Positions 37,273-49,648 of a DNA stretch of 64,000 bases are shown here, one piece after another (position 1 is the first letter of the stretch; every line of letters begins with the position of its first letter). The position numbers and the translations under genes are program-made. This DNA comes from Dyella flagellata (GTDB taxonomy: Bacteria > Pseudomonadota > Gammaproteobacteria > Xanthomonadales > Rhodanobacteraceae), in NCBI RefSeq assembly GCF_030160275.1, contig NZ_BSOA01000050.1:62001-126000 (forward strand). Reading direction: 5' to 3'. The notes beneath the pieces are model-generated. The model made no database searches. It was not told the DNA's origin and was given only the letters and a program-made list of their open reading frames with translations.

Positions 37273-38268
37273 ATGAAAAAACCGCCAAAGCGTATCCGCG
37301 CCGGGCAAGGGCCGGCCAATCATCGCGTCGTAGCGTTGGTCTACGACGGGTTGTGCACGTTCGAGTACGGCATTGCGGTGGAAATGTTCGGCCTGGCGCG
37401 GCCGGAATTCGAACACTGGTATAGCTTCGCCTCCTGTGCGGTAGAACGCGGACCCCTGCGCGCTGCCGGTGGCCTGCGCGTGCATGCGGATGGTGGGCTG
37501 GAGCTGCTTGGGCAAGCCGACACCATCATCGTGCCCGGCTGGCGCGGTGCGGATGCCACGCCACCACCAGCACTGCTAGAAGCGCTCCGTGCTGCGCACA
37601 AGCGTGGTGCGCGCTTGCTCTCCTTCTGTTCCGGCGTATTCGTGTTGGCGGCGACCGGCCTGTTGGATGGGCGCTCGGCCACCACGCACTGGCGTTATGC
37701 CGAAGCGCTGGCGCGCCGCTACCCGGACATCCGGATCGAGCCGGACGTACTGTATGTCGATGAGGGCGATGTACTGACCTCGGCCGGCAGCGCGGCCGCC
37801 ATCGATCTCTCGCTACACCTGATCCGCCGCGATTACGGCCCGCGCATCGCCAACCAGGTGGCGCGCCGCGCGGTGGTGCCTACGCATCGCGATGGCGGCC
37901 AGGCGCAATTCATTCCCGCACCACTGCCCGAGCAAGGTGCCGCCCTCGGCAAGCTGCTGGAATGGATGCGCCGTCATCTGGAGCAGCCGCTGCCCCTGGT
38001 CGAACTGGCGCAGCGCGCGCGCATGAGCGAGCGCACCTTCCTACGTCGTTTCGAGGAAGCCACTGGCTGCCCGCCCAAGCAATGGCTCACGCAGGAACGG
38101 CTGGTCCGCGCACGCGAACTGTTGGAGGGCACCCAGTGGCCGGTGGAGCGGATCGCCGATGCCTGCGGCTACGGCAGTGCTGATACGCTGCGCCATCACT
38201 TCCGCCGCGTGCTGAAAGTGAGCCCGGCCCGCTATCGCGAGCGCTTCGCGCATGCGGCGGCACAGTGA
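37273..38268 (+). CDS. ftrA: GlxA/FtrA-type regulator (DJ-1/PfpI domain plus AraC HTH)
   Basis: About 331 residues from the ATG at 37273; in-frame ATG 37261 and TTG 37252 are alternatives. The N-terminal half is a DJ-1/PfpI amidase-like domain (VVALVYDGLCTFEYGIAVEM, nucleophile elbow SFCSGVFVLAATGLLDG) and the C-terminal half an AraC HTH pair (LVELAQRARMSERTFLRRF, IADACGYGSADTLRHHFRRV). Such proteins act as transcription factors, not enzymes. In many proteobacteria this type is beside a rhodanese gene, as here. Confidence 0.87.
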   Translation: MKKPPKRIRAGQGPANHRVVALVYDGLCTFEYGIAVEMFGLARPEFEHWYSFASCAVERGPLRAAGGLRVHADGGLELLGQADTIIVPGWRGADATPPPALLEALRAAHKRGARLLSFCSGVFVLAATGLLDGRSATTHWRYAEALARRYPDIRIEPDVLYVDEGDVLTSAGSAAAIDLSLHLIRRDYGPRIANQVARRAVVPTHRDGGQAQFIPAPLPEQGAALGKLLEWMRRHLEQPLPLVELAQRARMSERTFLRRFEEATGCPPKQWLTQERLVRARELLEGTQWPVERIADACGYGSADTLRHHFRRVLKVSPARYRERFAHAAAQ

Positions 38269-38345
38269 CTTCTGGCGTATGAAATCCGCCGCGTCTGCTG
38301 CCTAAGCTGGCGATCTCGTTCCGCCCTGCATCCGAAGGATTCCCC

Positions 38346-39926
38346 ATGCGCAAGCTTCCGCTCGTCCTCGCCCTGACCGCGCTGCTGCTCGGCAATGCCG
38401 CCGCAGCCGACAAAAAAGACAAGGCGCCGGATGAGCCGAGGCCGGACGCGGCCCTGCTGCATCCCCAGGCATCGGCCAGCGAAGGCTCGGTTGCGGTGGA
38501 AGGCCAGCACATCGCCTATAAGGCGGTGGCCGGCACCATCGTCCTGCACGGCAAGGGTGACAAGGAAAACGAGCCCACCGTCAGCATGTTCTACGTTGCT
38601 TACTTCAAGAAAGGCGCGGATGCCGGCAAACGCCCCGTCACCTTTATCTACAACGGCGGCCCGGGCTCGGCTACGGTGTGGTTGCACATGGGCGCCTTCG
38701 GTCCGCGCCGCGTCGTCACCAAGGACGACAGCCATACGCCGGCCGCGCCCTATCAGCTGGTCAATAATGACTACAGCTTGCTCGATGCTTCCGACCTGGT
38801 GTTCATCGATGCGCCTGGCGCCGGTTTCAGTCGCCTGATCGCCGATGACTCGGATGCTTCCAAGCGCGAGCAGCAGATGAAGGATCGCCGCAAGGACATC
38901 TACAGCGTCGACGGCGACGGCCATGCCTTTGCGCAGTTCATCACGCAGTTCCTTTCACGCTACGGGCGCTGGAATTCGCCCAAGTACCTGTTCGGCGAGA
39001 GCTATGGCACCACGCGCTCGGCCGTGGTTGCCAACGATCTGGAAAACGAGGAAAGCGTTGATCTCAATGGCGTGATCCTGTTGTCGCAGATCCTCAACTT
39101 CGATACCAGCATCGATGGCTCCGACCAGAATCCGGGCGTCGACCTGCCCTACGAACTCGCGCTGCCGACCTTCGCCGCCACCGCGTACTACCACCACAAG
39201 CTGCCGCAGCAAACCGACGCGCTGGAACCCTTGTTGCAGGAAGTGGAGCAGTTTGCGCTGAGCGACTATGCGCAGGCCCTGATGCAGGGTTCGCGCCTGG
39301 ACGATACGCGCAAGCAAGCCATCGCCGAAAAACTGCACCAATTCACCGGTCTGCCGGTGGCCTACCTGTTGAAGGCCGACCTGCGTGTCACCGGTGGCAT
39401 GTTTGAACACGAGCTGCTGACCGACAACGGCGACACCACCGGCCGGCTTGATTCACGCTTCGCCGGCCCATCGCTCGACCCGCTGAGCAAGGAAGCCGAA
39501 TACGATCCGCAATCGTCCGCGATCAGCTCCGCCTATATCGCCGCCTTCAACGACTACGTGCGCAAGGATCTCAAGTTCGGCCAGGACCAGGTCTACCACG
39601 AATTCGCCGACGTCAACGACTGGGGCTTCAAGCACAACGGCCACGACGGCGCGGTCAACGTGATGCCGGACCTGGCCAAGGCGATGAAGACCAACCCGGA
39701 CCTTAAGGTGTTCCTCAACGGCGGCTATTACGACCTGGCCACGCCGTTCTACGCGGCCGACTACGAGATGCATCACATGCCCGTCCAGCCGACGCTGATG
39801 AACAACGTCAGCTATGCGTGGTACCCCTCCGGGCACATGGTGTACGCGCACGAGGATTCACTGAAGCTGTTGCATGACAACGTGGCGCGCTTCATTGCGC
39901 AGACCGACAACGTGAAGAAGCATTAG
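38346..39926 (+). CDS. S10 family serine carboxypeptidase, secreted
   Basis: A 526-residue protein with a signal peptide (LVLALTALLLGNAAAAD) and AAGGA ribosome site. The oxyanion-hole segment YNGGPGSATVWLHMGAFGP and nucleophile elbow LFGESYGTTRSA are typical of S10 peptidases, with Asp in NGGYYDLATPF and His in YPSGHMVYAHED completing the triad. It should remove C-terminal residues from peptides in the periplasm or outside. The stop overlaps by a few bases with the convergent reductase gene. Confidence 0.93.
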   Translation: MRKLPLVLALTALLLGNAAAADKKDKAPDEPRPDAALLHPQASASEGSVAVEGQHIAYKAVAGTIVLHGKGDKENEPTVSMFYVAYFKKGADAGKRPVTFIYNGGPGSATVWLHMGAFGPRRVVTKDDSHTPAAPYQLVNNDYSLLDASDLVFIDAPGAGFSRLIADDSDASKREQQMKDRRKDIYSVDGDGHAFAQFITQFLSRYGRWNSPKYLFGESYGTTRSAVVANDLENEESVDLNGVILLSQILNFDTSIDGSDQNPGVDLPYELALPTFAATAYYHHKLPQQTDALEPLLQEVEQFALSDYAQALMQGSRLDDTRKQAIAEKLHQFTGLPVAYLLKADLRVTGGMFEHELLTDNGDTTGRLDSRFAGPSLDPLSKEAEYDPQSSAISSAYIAAFNDYVRKDLKFGQDQVYHEFADVNDWGFKHNGHDGAVNVMPDLAKAMKTNPDLKVFLNGGYYDLATPFYAADYEMHHMPVQPTLMNNVSYAWYPSGHMVYAHEDSLKLLHDNVARFIAQTDNVKKH

Positions 39927-40447
39927 CCAGCCAAGACTTCATACTCGGTCTGCACCAGGCCGCTGGCGTAAGAGCGTGTGGCGACATGTCTTAGCCGAAT
40001 ATCGCGCTCTAGCGTTGCGAACAACGGGATGCCGGCGCCGATCAGCACCGGCACCCGGGTAATGACCAGCCGCTGGATGAGCCCGGCGCGCAGGAATCCC
40101 TGGATCGTAGCGCCCCCGTCCACGTAGATGTGGCCAATGCCCAGCTCGCTGAGCTTGGCGACGATGTCCCTCGGCTCACCGGCCATGTGCCGCGCGATGG
40201 CGCCGGCGGGCGGTGGGGCAAGCTCGTGTGAACTCAGTACGAAAACCGGCTTTTCAGCGTAAGCCCAGCCGCCGAAGCCCAGCACGGTCTCATAGGTCTT
40301 GCGTCCGATCACCAGGGCGTCGACCGTGCTCATGAACTCGTCATAGCCGTGCGGCTCGCCGCCGTCCGCCGGCAGGAAGTCGAGACCGCCGTCGAGCCTG
40401 GCCATGAAGCCGTCGACGCTTACGCCCACGAAAACGGATGCTTTCAT
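39923..40447 (-). CDS. Dihydrofolate reductase-like (RibD C-terminal domain) protein
   Basis: A 174-residue protein. The ATG at 40447 follows GGGAGGTAGCGCT and opens MKASVFVGVSVDGFMARLDG, the standard N-terminus of this family; the longer frame is unsupported. The NADPH-binding segment LVIGRKTYETVLGF and the ELGIGHIYVDGGATIQGFLRAG strand-helix are as in RibD_C proteins. The substrate is unknown; these solitary homologues are often annotated as dihydrofolate reductase without proof. Confidence 0.88.
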   Translation of the reverse strand: MKASVFVGVSVDGFMARLDGGLDFLPADGGEPHGYDEFMSTVDALVIGRKTYETVLGFGGWAYAEKPVFVLSSHELAPPPAGAIARHMAGEPRDIVAKLSELGIGHIYVDGGATIQGFLRAGLIQRLVITRVPVLIGAGIPLFATLERDIRLRHVATRSYASGLVQTEYEVLAG

Positions 40448-40538
40448 AGCGCTACCTCCCGGGCCTCGGTAAGCCGATCTTACGCCTGCGCTTAAGTTTC
40501 GGCTCCGGTATGCTCTCCCCGTTGTTGGGAGAAACCTC

Positions 40539-40910
40539 ATGCGCGCCCTTATCGAACGCTACATCGACGCCTATAACCGCATCGACGTCGACGCCATGCT
40601 CGCTACCATGCATAGCGAAGTGATCTTCGAAAATTACACGGCCGGCGTGCTCAGCGTACGCACCGTAGGCATCCATGAGCTGCGTTATCTGGCTGAAAAC
40701 TCTAAATATCTGTTCTCGGCGAGGCACCAGAGCATCACCACCTACAGCGAGGCGGCCGGAGTGGCCTACGCGCAGATCCATTTCCAGGGCACCTTCGCCG
40801 TCGATCTGCCCAACGGGGTACGCGCCGGGCAGAGCATTGAGCTGGATGGACGCAGCGAATACCGCGAACGCGAGGGCCGGCTGATCTATATCGCCGACTA
40901 TAGCGATTGA
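40539..40910 (+). CDS. SnoaL-like (NTF2 fold) protein
   Basis: A 123-residue protein with a GGGAGA ribosome site. The opening ALIERYIDAYNRIDVDAMLA and the following strand VIFENYTAG are those of SnoaL-like proteins, whose cone-shaped fold holds small ligands; function cannot be deduced. Its end overlaps the convergent VOC gene by 13 bases. Confidence 0.8.
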   Translation: MRALIERYIDAYNRIDVDAMLATMHSEVIFENYTAGVLSVRTVGIHELRYLAENSKYLFSARHQSITTYSEAAGVAYAQIHFQGTFAVDLPNGVRAGQSIELDGRSEYREREGRLIYIADYSD

Positions 40911-41290
40911 TCGGATTCATAGTGGCGAATCTCCAGCAAATGGCCGCTGGGGTCATGGAAATACAGCGTGGCAGCCAGTCCGCGTGCGCCCGCTTCATCG
41001 CCAGGGCCGGTATTCGAGCCCACGGTATTGAAAGAAGGTCCGTAGGCCATTCCTGCCGCCTTGATACGCGTGATGACGACCTGGAACTCCTGGCTTGGCA
41101 GTGCAAACGCATAATGCTCGGTTGTCTGTGGTGCCCGGGACGACAACAGCATGACCAGCTGCCGATTCACCCTGATTACAGCGAACGGCCCCTCTCTTCC
41201 TTCATGAGTGAATCCAAGGATCTGCGTGTAGAAAGCAATACTTGCTTCGACATCTTTCACATCCAGAATGAAGTGATCAAGCAGCACCAT
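40898..41290 (-). CDS. VOC family (glyoxalase/dioxygenase fold) protein
   Basis: A 130-residue protein starting MVLLDHFILDVKDVEASIAF after AGGAGAACGAC. The beta-alpha-beta-beta-beta module occurs twice; metal-ligand candidates are His in LDHF, His in EHYAFAL and Glu in HLLEIRHYE, with the FHDPSGHLLEIRHY end typical of the superfamily. It may bind a divalent metal; no substrate can be given. Confidence 0.86.
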   Translation of the reverse strand: MVLLDHFILDVKDVEASIAFYTQILGFTHEGREGPFAVIRVNRQLVMLLSSRAPQTTEHYAFALPSQEFQVVITRIKAAGMAYGPSFNTVGSNTGPGDEAGARGLAATLYFHDPSGHLLEIRHYESDQSL

Positions 41291-41332
41291 GTCGTTCTCC
41301 TCAAGCTGCGGGAGTCAGCGGGCACCCATGAT

Positions 41333-42091
41333 TCAATCGGGTGCTCGCTCCATTAAGGCCTTGAGCATCCGCTCTGGATGCATCATGAAAGAACGTGTGA
41401 CCTGGTAGTGCTCGGTATCCTCATACGCCACGCGAACGATACCTTGTCCGGTGAACTGATAGATCCATGCATCCGGATAGGCCATCAGGATCGGAGAATG
41501 CGTGGCGATGATGAATTGCGAGCTGTCGCAGACCAGTTCATGGATTCGTGATAGAGCTGCCAGTTGTCGTTGCGGCGATAATGCCGCTTCCGGTTCGTCA
41601 AGCATGTAAAGCCCTTTGCCGCCAAATCGATTGAGCAGCAAGGCCATGAAGGATTCGCCATGCGATTGCTCGTGCAGCGAGCGACCGCCGTAAGAGCCGA
41701 TGACGGGAGGCCCAAAACTCGGCTCGCTGTCCAGGCGCTCGATTTCCGTGGCCACGTTGAAGAAACTCTCGGCACGCAAGAAAAAGCCATCTCTCGGGCG
41801 CTTGATACCCTTGGCTATTCGTAGAAATTCATGCAGCTCCGAATGAGAAAGACGTGTTCCGAAGCTAAAATTCTTGGTGCCACCCTCGGCATTGAAGCCC
41901 ATGGATATCGCGATGGCTTCGAGCAAGGTCGACTTTCCCGATCCATTTTCGCCGACAAAGAAGGTCACCTTGGGGTGAACTTCCAGTTGCTCCAGCCAAC
42001 TGACGGCGGGCAGAGAAAACGGATATTGTTTGAATGACTCAACTTTGTCGCGTTTCAAGGCGATGCGGCTGATGTATTGCTCCGAAAGCAT
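41333..42091 (-). CDS. Solitary ABC-type AAA ATPase
   Basis: A 252-residue protein from the ATG at 42091 (GGAG upstream). Motifs are Walker A FFVGENGSGKSTLLEAIA, Walker B with D-loop YMLDEPEAALSPQRQL and the switch His in IIATHSPILMAYPD, but no transmembrane part and no fused nuclease. Such cytoplasmic ATPases resemble the motor half of defence systems and SMC-like proteins, but many are uncharacterised housekeeping proteins. It borders a UPF0158 remnant and an addiction module, which suggests an accessory patch. Confidence 0.85.
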   Translation of the reverse strand: MLSEQYISRIALKRDKVESFKQYPFSLPAVSWLEQLEVHPKVTFFVGENGSGKSTLLEAIAISMGFNAEGGTKNFSFGTRLSHSELHEFLRIAKGIKRPRDGFFLRAESFFNVATEIERLDSEPSFGPPVIGSYGGRSLHEQSHGESFMALLLNRFGGKGLYMLDEPEAALSPQRQLAALSRIHELVCDSSQFIIATHSPILMAYPDAWIYQFTGQGIVRVAYEDTEHYQVTRSFMMHPERMLKALMERAPD

Positions 42092-42175
42092 GTGTCCACT
42101 CCCTTGAATCGCTGAGCCAGTGAGATGCCTATGGCATGCAAACACGGCACATGGCGTAGGGCCAGCTACGAAGTG

Positions 42176-42373
42176 TTACTCGTCCCCTACAAGTCTTAGC
42201 CCCTCGTCGGCGCACCATTCGTGCAGCGCCTGTTTAGTAGCCTGATTTTCGTAGTCGTACCATTGTTGCAGTTGACCTTTTTGCTCGAGCAGGTCCTTGA
42301 AGCGGGCATAGGCGCCACGTGAGCGGAAAAAGTCGTAGACGAGTTCGCATGAATCGGGAAGACATTCTTCCGC
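42176..42373 (-). pseudogene. Remnant of a UPF0158-like gene
   Basis: After an in-frame TGA (42374-42376) the minus strand reads AEECLPDSCELVYDFFRSRG, then RFKDLLEQKGQLQQWYDYEN and ALHEWCADEGLRLVGDE before TAA. This acidic, Trp-rich end resembles the C-terminal half of UPF0158 proteins. No good start codon or ribosome site exists, and the N-terminal half is missing or out of frame, so it is called a fragment; the family assignment is from memory of its consensus. Confidence 0.45.
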
Positions 42374-42449
42374 TCAGTAATGCCTGGATTCGGTTTCCGT
42401 TGTCACTACAGGCCAAAATGAGGCGGATCTTGTTGCTTTGGCTGCGCGC

Positions 42450-42710
42450 TCAAATCAGAGTCTTGCAACCCAATATGTTGGCCGGCGACGATTGCCGAAA
42501 TAACACCGTAATAGGAAAGCGCCGGAGATGCGCTCGGCGGATTTGCCCGGGGCCAACAAGCGGAAATCTTTGCGGTCCTTCTGCCATGGTAACCAAGAGC
42601 TTTTCGAATTCGGCCAAATAGCCTGAACCAAGGCCTCTTTGGCGTGATTCGTAGTAGGCGACGTGATCCAGGTGCTCGATCTCCGCCGCAGGATGAAACC
42701 AGATACTCAC
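42450..42710 (-). CDS. RelE/ParE family toxin, possibly damaged
   Basis: An 86-residue protein with the family pattern WFHPAAEIEHLDHVAYYESR near the start and IRRAHLRRFPITVLFR towards the end. Usual relatives go on for 15-20 residues after this point with a conserved strand and basic tail (often AVAHxRRxPxYW); here the end reads QSSPANILGCKTLI, which does not fit and suggests a frameshift in the last part. The GTG start overlaps the antitoxin stop (GTGA). If intact it would inhibit gyrase or cleave mRNA. Confidence 0.75.
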   Translation of the reverse strand: MSIWFHPAAEIEHLDHVAYYESRQRGLGSGYLAEFEKLLVTMAEGPQRFPLVGPGQIRRAHLRRFPITVLFRQSSPANILGCKTLI

Positions 42711-42931
42711 CGCAACAACGCGCGAGCTTTGGCCGAAACGGTGTCCGAGCTCGTCAGCGCGACTGATTGGGTATCGATGTGCTCACTGCGGCGTAGCGCT
42801 TCCTGTGCCCATAGCTGCTCGACTTCCGAAGGTGAAAGTGATTCGAGGCTTTCGATCAGGTCAAAGGCCAATTGCGCCCTCTCTTGGGAGGAGAGGCTGA
42901 GCGCTTCATTTTCGAGAGATTTCAGATCCAT
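42707..42931 (-). CDS. Addiction module antitoxin (Unstab_antitox type)
   Basis: A 74-residue protein, MDLKSLENEALSLSSQERAQ then LAFDLIESLESLSPSEVEQLWAQEALRR, matching the family of short antitoxins with an LSxxERAxLAxxLLxSL motif paired with RelE/ParE toxins. It precedes the toxin gene with a four-base overlap. It lacks an obvious DNA-binding domain. Lhr ends just upstream on the same strand. Confidence 0.85.
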   Translation of the reverse strand: MDLKSLENEALSLSSQERAQLAFDLIESLESLSPSEVEQLWAQEALRRSEHIDTQSVALTSSDTVSAKARALLR

Positions 42932-42957
42932 AGCTCACCACTGAATAAAGCCGGAAA

Positions 42958-47415
<4,458 letters not shown>

Positions 47416-47516
47416 CGTGGTAACCCGTGATCGCACGGGCGCAAGGTCCTCGGGATCATGACATAGGGGTGAAACGGCCGCGTAAAAGCGTGCGCTCCCT
47501 GCCCTGACCTTGTCGC

Positions 47517-47583
47517 GTAGGCTGGAATGGCAATCCCAGCCTATGCAGGCCGCCAGAAAGCTGGGATTGCCATCCCAGCCTAC
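47517..47583. repeat. Dispersed palindrome, copy 8
   Basis: GTAGGCTGGAATGGCAATCC with right arm GCTGGGATTGCCATCCCAGC CTAC, between the convergently placed end of the AraC gene (47607) and the start of lhr. Confidence 0.88.
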
Positions 47584-47606
47584 CTGCGTCTCACAGCATG
47601 AGACTG

Positions 47607-48419
47607 CTACGCCGCTGCGCGCTGCCCGAAGTACCGCGCCGGCGGATGGCCGAAGCAGCGGCGGAACATGGCGATGAAGGCGCTGGTGCTGGCGTAGCCC
47701 AGGCCGTCCGCAACCGTAGCGACGGGCAGGCCTTCGGCCAGTTGCTCCAGCCCTTTGGTCAGCCTTGCCTGCTGGCGCCACTGCGCAAAGCTCAAGGCGG
47801 TTTCGGCGCGAAACAGGCGGCTGAGCGTGCGCGCGGAAAGCCCGGCCCAGGCGGCCCAGTCTTCCAGGCTGCGATTGTCGTGGGGCTGTTCCAGCACGGC
47901 CTGGGCGATGCGCAGCAGACGCCGGTCCATCGGCATCGGCAGATGCAAGGGTTCAAGCGGTGAATCGCGGATCTCTTCGAGCAGCACCGTCATCACCCGT
48001 TCCTGCCGCTCATTGAGTTCGTCGCTCCAGGTCCAGGAGCTGGCGCGATGGACCAGTTCGCGCATCAGCGCGTTGACGCCGATCACCCCCGGTCGCGGGG
48101 GAAGGCAATGGGCGCTGTCCGGATGCAAAAACACGCCCCAGCCGGTCAGCGGGCCATTGATGGTGACCTTGTGCATCTCGCCCGGCGGCATCCACCCGGC
48201 GCGGTGTGGTGGCAACAGCCACGAGCCGTGCGCGGTATGCATGTGCACCAGGCCGCTTTCCACGCAGAAAAATTGTCCGCGCGCGTGGCTGTGCCAGTCG
48301 TAGCTCTGGGTGTCCGGCTTGTATTCGCTGAAGGCTTCGCCGTCATCCCAATAGGCGATGAGGGCAGGGCCGTCGAGGCGCTCGATCAGCTGATAAAGCT
48401 CCTGCTTGGTCCGTTGCAT
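47607..48419 (-). CDS. AraC family transcriptional regulator (cupin sensor)
   Basis: A 270-residue protein from the ATG at 48419 (MQRTKQELYQLIERLDGPAL). The N-terminal half is a cupin-like sensor domain (YDWHSHARGQFFCVESGLVH, HRAGWMPPGEMHKVTI); the C-terminal half holds the two HTH motifs (LEDWAAWAGLSARTLSRLFR, VATVADGLGYASTSAFIAMF) and the AraC end CFGHPPARYFGQ. The target is unknown; its neighbours on the other side are a small hypothetical gene and the MarR operon. Confidence 0.88.
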   Translation of the reverse strand: MQRTKQELYQLIERLDGPALIAYWDDGEAFSEYKPDTQSYDWHSHARGQFFCVESGLVHMHTAHGSWLLPPHRAGWMPPGEMHKVTINGPLTGWGVFLHPDSAHCLPPRPGVIGVNALMRELVHRASSWTWSDELNERQERVMTVLLEEIRDSPLEPLHLPMPMDRRLLRIAQAVLEQPHDNRSLEDWAAWAGLSARTLSRLFRAETALSFAQWRQQARLTKGLEQLAEGLPVATVADGLGYASTSAFIAMFRRCFGHPPARYFGQRAAA

Positions 48420-48514
48420 GGCCGAATCTCGACATTTTTTGGCCAAATGACGTTATCAGCTTGTCATGTGCCTTGCCTATCCTTGGCTCTGCTGACCAGT
48501 AGACAGCATGGGTC

Positions 48515-48549
48515 AGCCGCGCCGCTGCCGCCGCTCGCGGCTTTTTTTC
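48515..48549 (+). terminator. Hairpin with T-tract in an intergenic region
   Basis: Stem AGCCGCG / CGCGGCT with a 14-base loop is followed by eight T residues (48542-48549). It points rightwards, yet the only upstream gene on that strand is kilobases away; it may end a short RNA or act in the leader of the small gene at 48689. Confidence 0.55.
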
Positions 48550-48688
48550 TCGACGAACTACTCCAGGGGTTGCCGATGACCGTGCCAACAGGTGCTGTCC
48601 GGAAGGCCTGGTGCGCCCGATGTCTGTCACGGCATGCCTTGTTCGTCCGTCTTTATGAGCGATCCGCTGTACCCGAAAAGGAAAGACC

Positions 48689-48946
48689 ATGTCCCCCCTG
48701 CAACTGGTTTCCCTGAAGTCCGAGGTGTCCCGATCCCCGCTCGAGACCTTCGTTGCCTGCGCCCATCAAATGCTCGATCCGGCCACGCCTGAAGCGGTGC
48801 GGCGCGCGATGGAGCCACGCCTGCTGGCGCAATTGCCGGCGCTGCGGGCGCTGGGCGTGTTCGAGCTGTTCGAGCTGCGTGACCCGGCCTTGAAAACCTG
48901 GCTGGCCGACGAGCTGGCCGAACTGTTGGCGTCCGGTCGGGAATAA
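48689..48946 (+). CDS. Small hypothetical protein
   Basis: An 85-residue protein starting MSPLQLVSLKSEVSRSPLET after AAAGGAAAGACC. It is rich in Leu, Ala and Glu and is predicted to be mostly helical (LALRALGVFELFEL-type stretches), with no signal peptide or membrane segment. No family is recognised. It is the first gene before the MarR operon but separated from it by the promoter region, so it is probably transcribed separately. Confidence 0.6.
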   Translation: MSPLQLVSLKSEVSRSPLETFVACAHQMLDPATPEAVRRAMEPRLLAQLPALRALGVFELFELRDPALKTWLADELAELLASGRE

Positions 48947-48991
48947 TTCATGTCTGTCCATTTGCTGTAACAAAAGGTGTCCAACATATAT

Positions 48992-49024
48992 TTGCCTTGA
49001 CAAATATTTTTGAGGCAATAGAAT
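48992..49024 (+). promoter_or_regulatory. Promoter and palindromic operator of the MarR gene
   Basis: A -35 TTGACA (48997-49002), 16-base spacer and -10 TAGAAT (49019-49024) are close to the sigma-70 consensus. The same bases form an imperfect palindrome TTGCCT-N15-AGGCAA (48992-49018) with inner CAAA/TTTG symmetry, the layout of a MarR autorepressor site covering its own promoter. Confidence 0.72.
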
Positions 49025-49032
49025 ACGCGTCC

Positions 49033-49497
49033 ATGAATACCGGACCGCTCGTTACTCCCGCCAACCAGGAAAGCCTCGGCCTGCTGATCAACCTGGTCCG
49101 GGTCGAGTTGGTGCGCAGCATCGAGGCGGAAATCGCCGCCAAGGGCCTGGACCTTCGCTACATCCAGTTCGTGATGCTCAAGCGGCTGGCCATGCTGGGG
49201 CCGATGTCGGCCACGGAACTGGCTCGCTCGGTGGAACTGGATGGCGGCGCCATGACCCGCCAGCTCGACCAACTGGAGGGCAAGGGCTATTTGCGCCGCC
49301 GCCCGCATGAACAGGACCGTCGAGCCCTGCGCATCGAACTCACCGAGGCCGGCAACGCGCTGTGGCAGCAATTGACGGGTTGTAGTGACCGCGTGCTGGA
49401 AGCAGCGCAGCGGTCATTGGACGAGATCGAGCGGGAACGCTTGCATGACTACTTGAGTCGCGTGCTGCAAGCCTTGCGCGACAAGAACAAGAGCTGA
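49033..49497 (+). CDS. MarR family regulator of the efflux operon
   Basis: A 154-residue MarR protein. The ATG at 49033 lies only about nine bases after the -10 hexamer and has no ribosome site, so the mRNA is probably leaderless. The wHTH region is LGPMSATELARSVELDGGAM and TRQLDQLEGKGYLRRRPHEQ DRRALRIELT. It precedes NodT, EmrA-like and EmrB-like genes and overlaps an operator in its own promoter, as in emrR-emrAB and related systems; a phenolic-type ligand would release it. Confidence 0.87.
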   Translation: MNTGPLVTPANQESLGLLINLVRVELVRSIEAEIAAKGLDLRYIQFVMLKRLAMLGPMSATELARSVELDGGAMTRQLDQLEGKGYLRRRPHEQDRRALRIELTEAGNALWQQLTGCSDRVLEAAQRSLDEIERERLHDYLSRVLQALRDKNKS

Positions 49498-49648
49498 CGG
49501 ATCCAAGGGGGATCCATGCCACATCGGGCACGAAAGCTGCCCGTTGCTACGCCGCCAGCCGGTACACGCCGGTTTTGGCGATTCGGGAAGACCAGGGACG
49601 CTTCCCGATGGACCGCTTCATTCACTTCAAACTTCGAGATTGAAAGCC

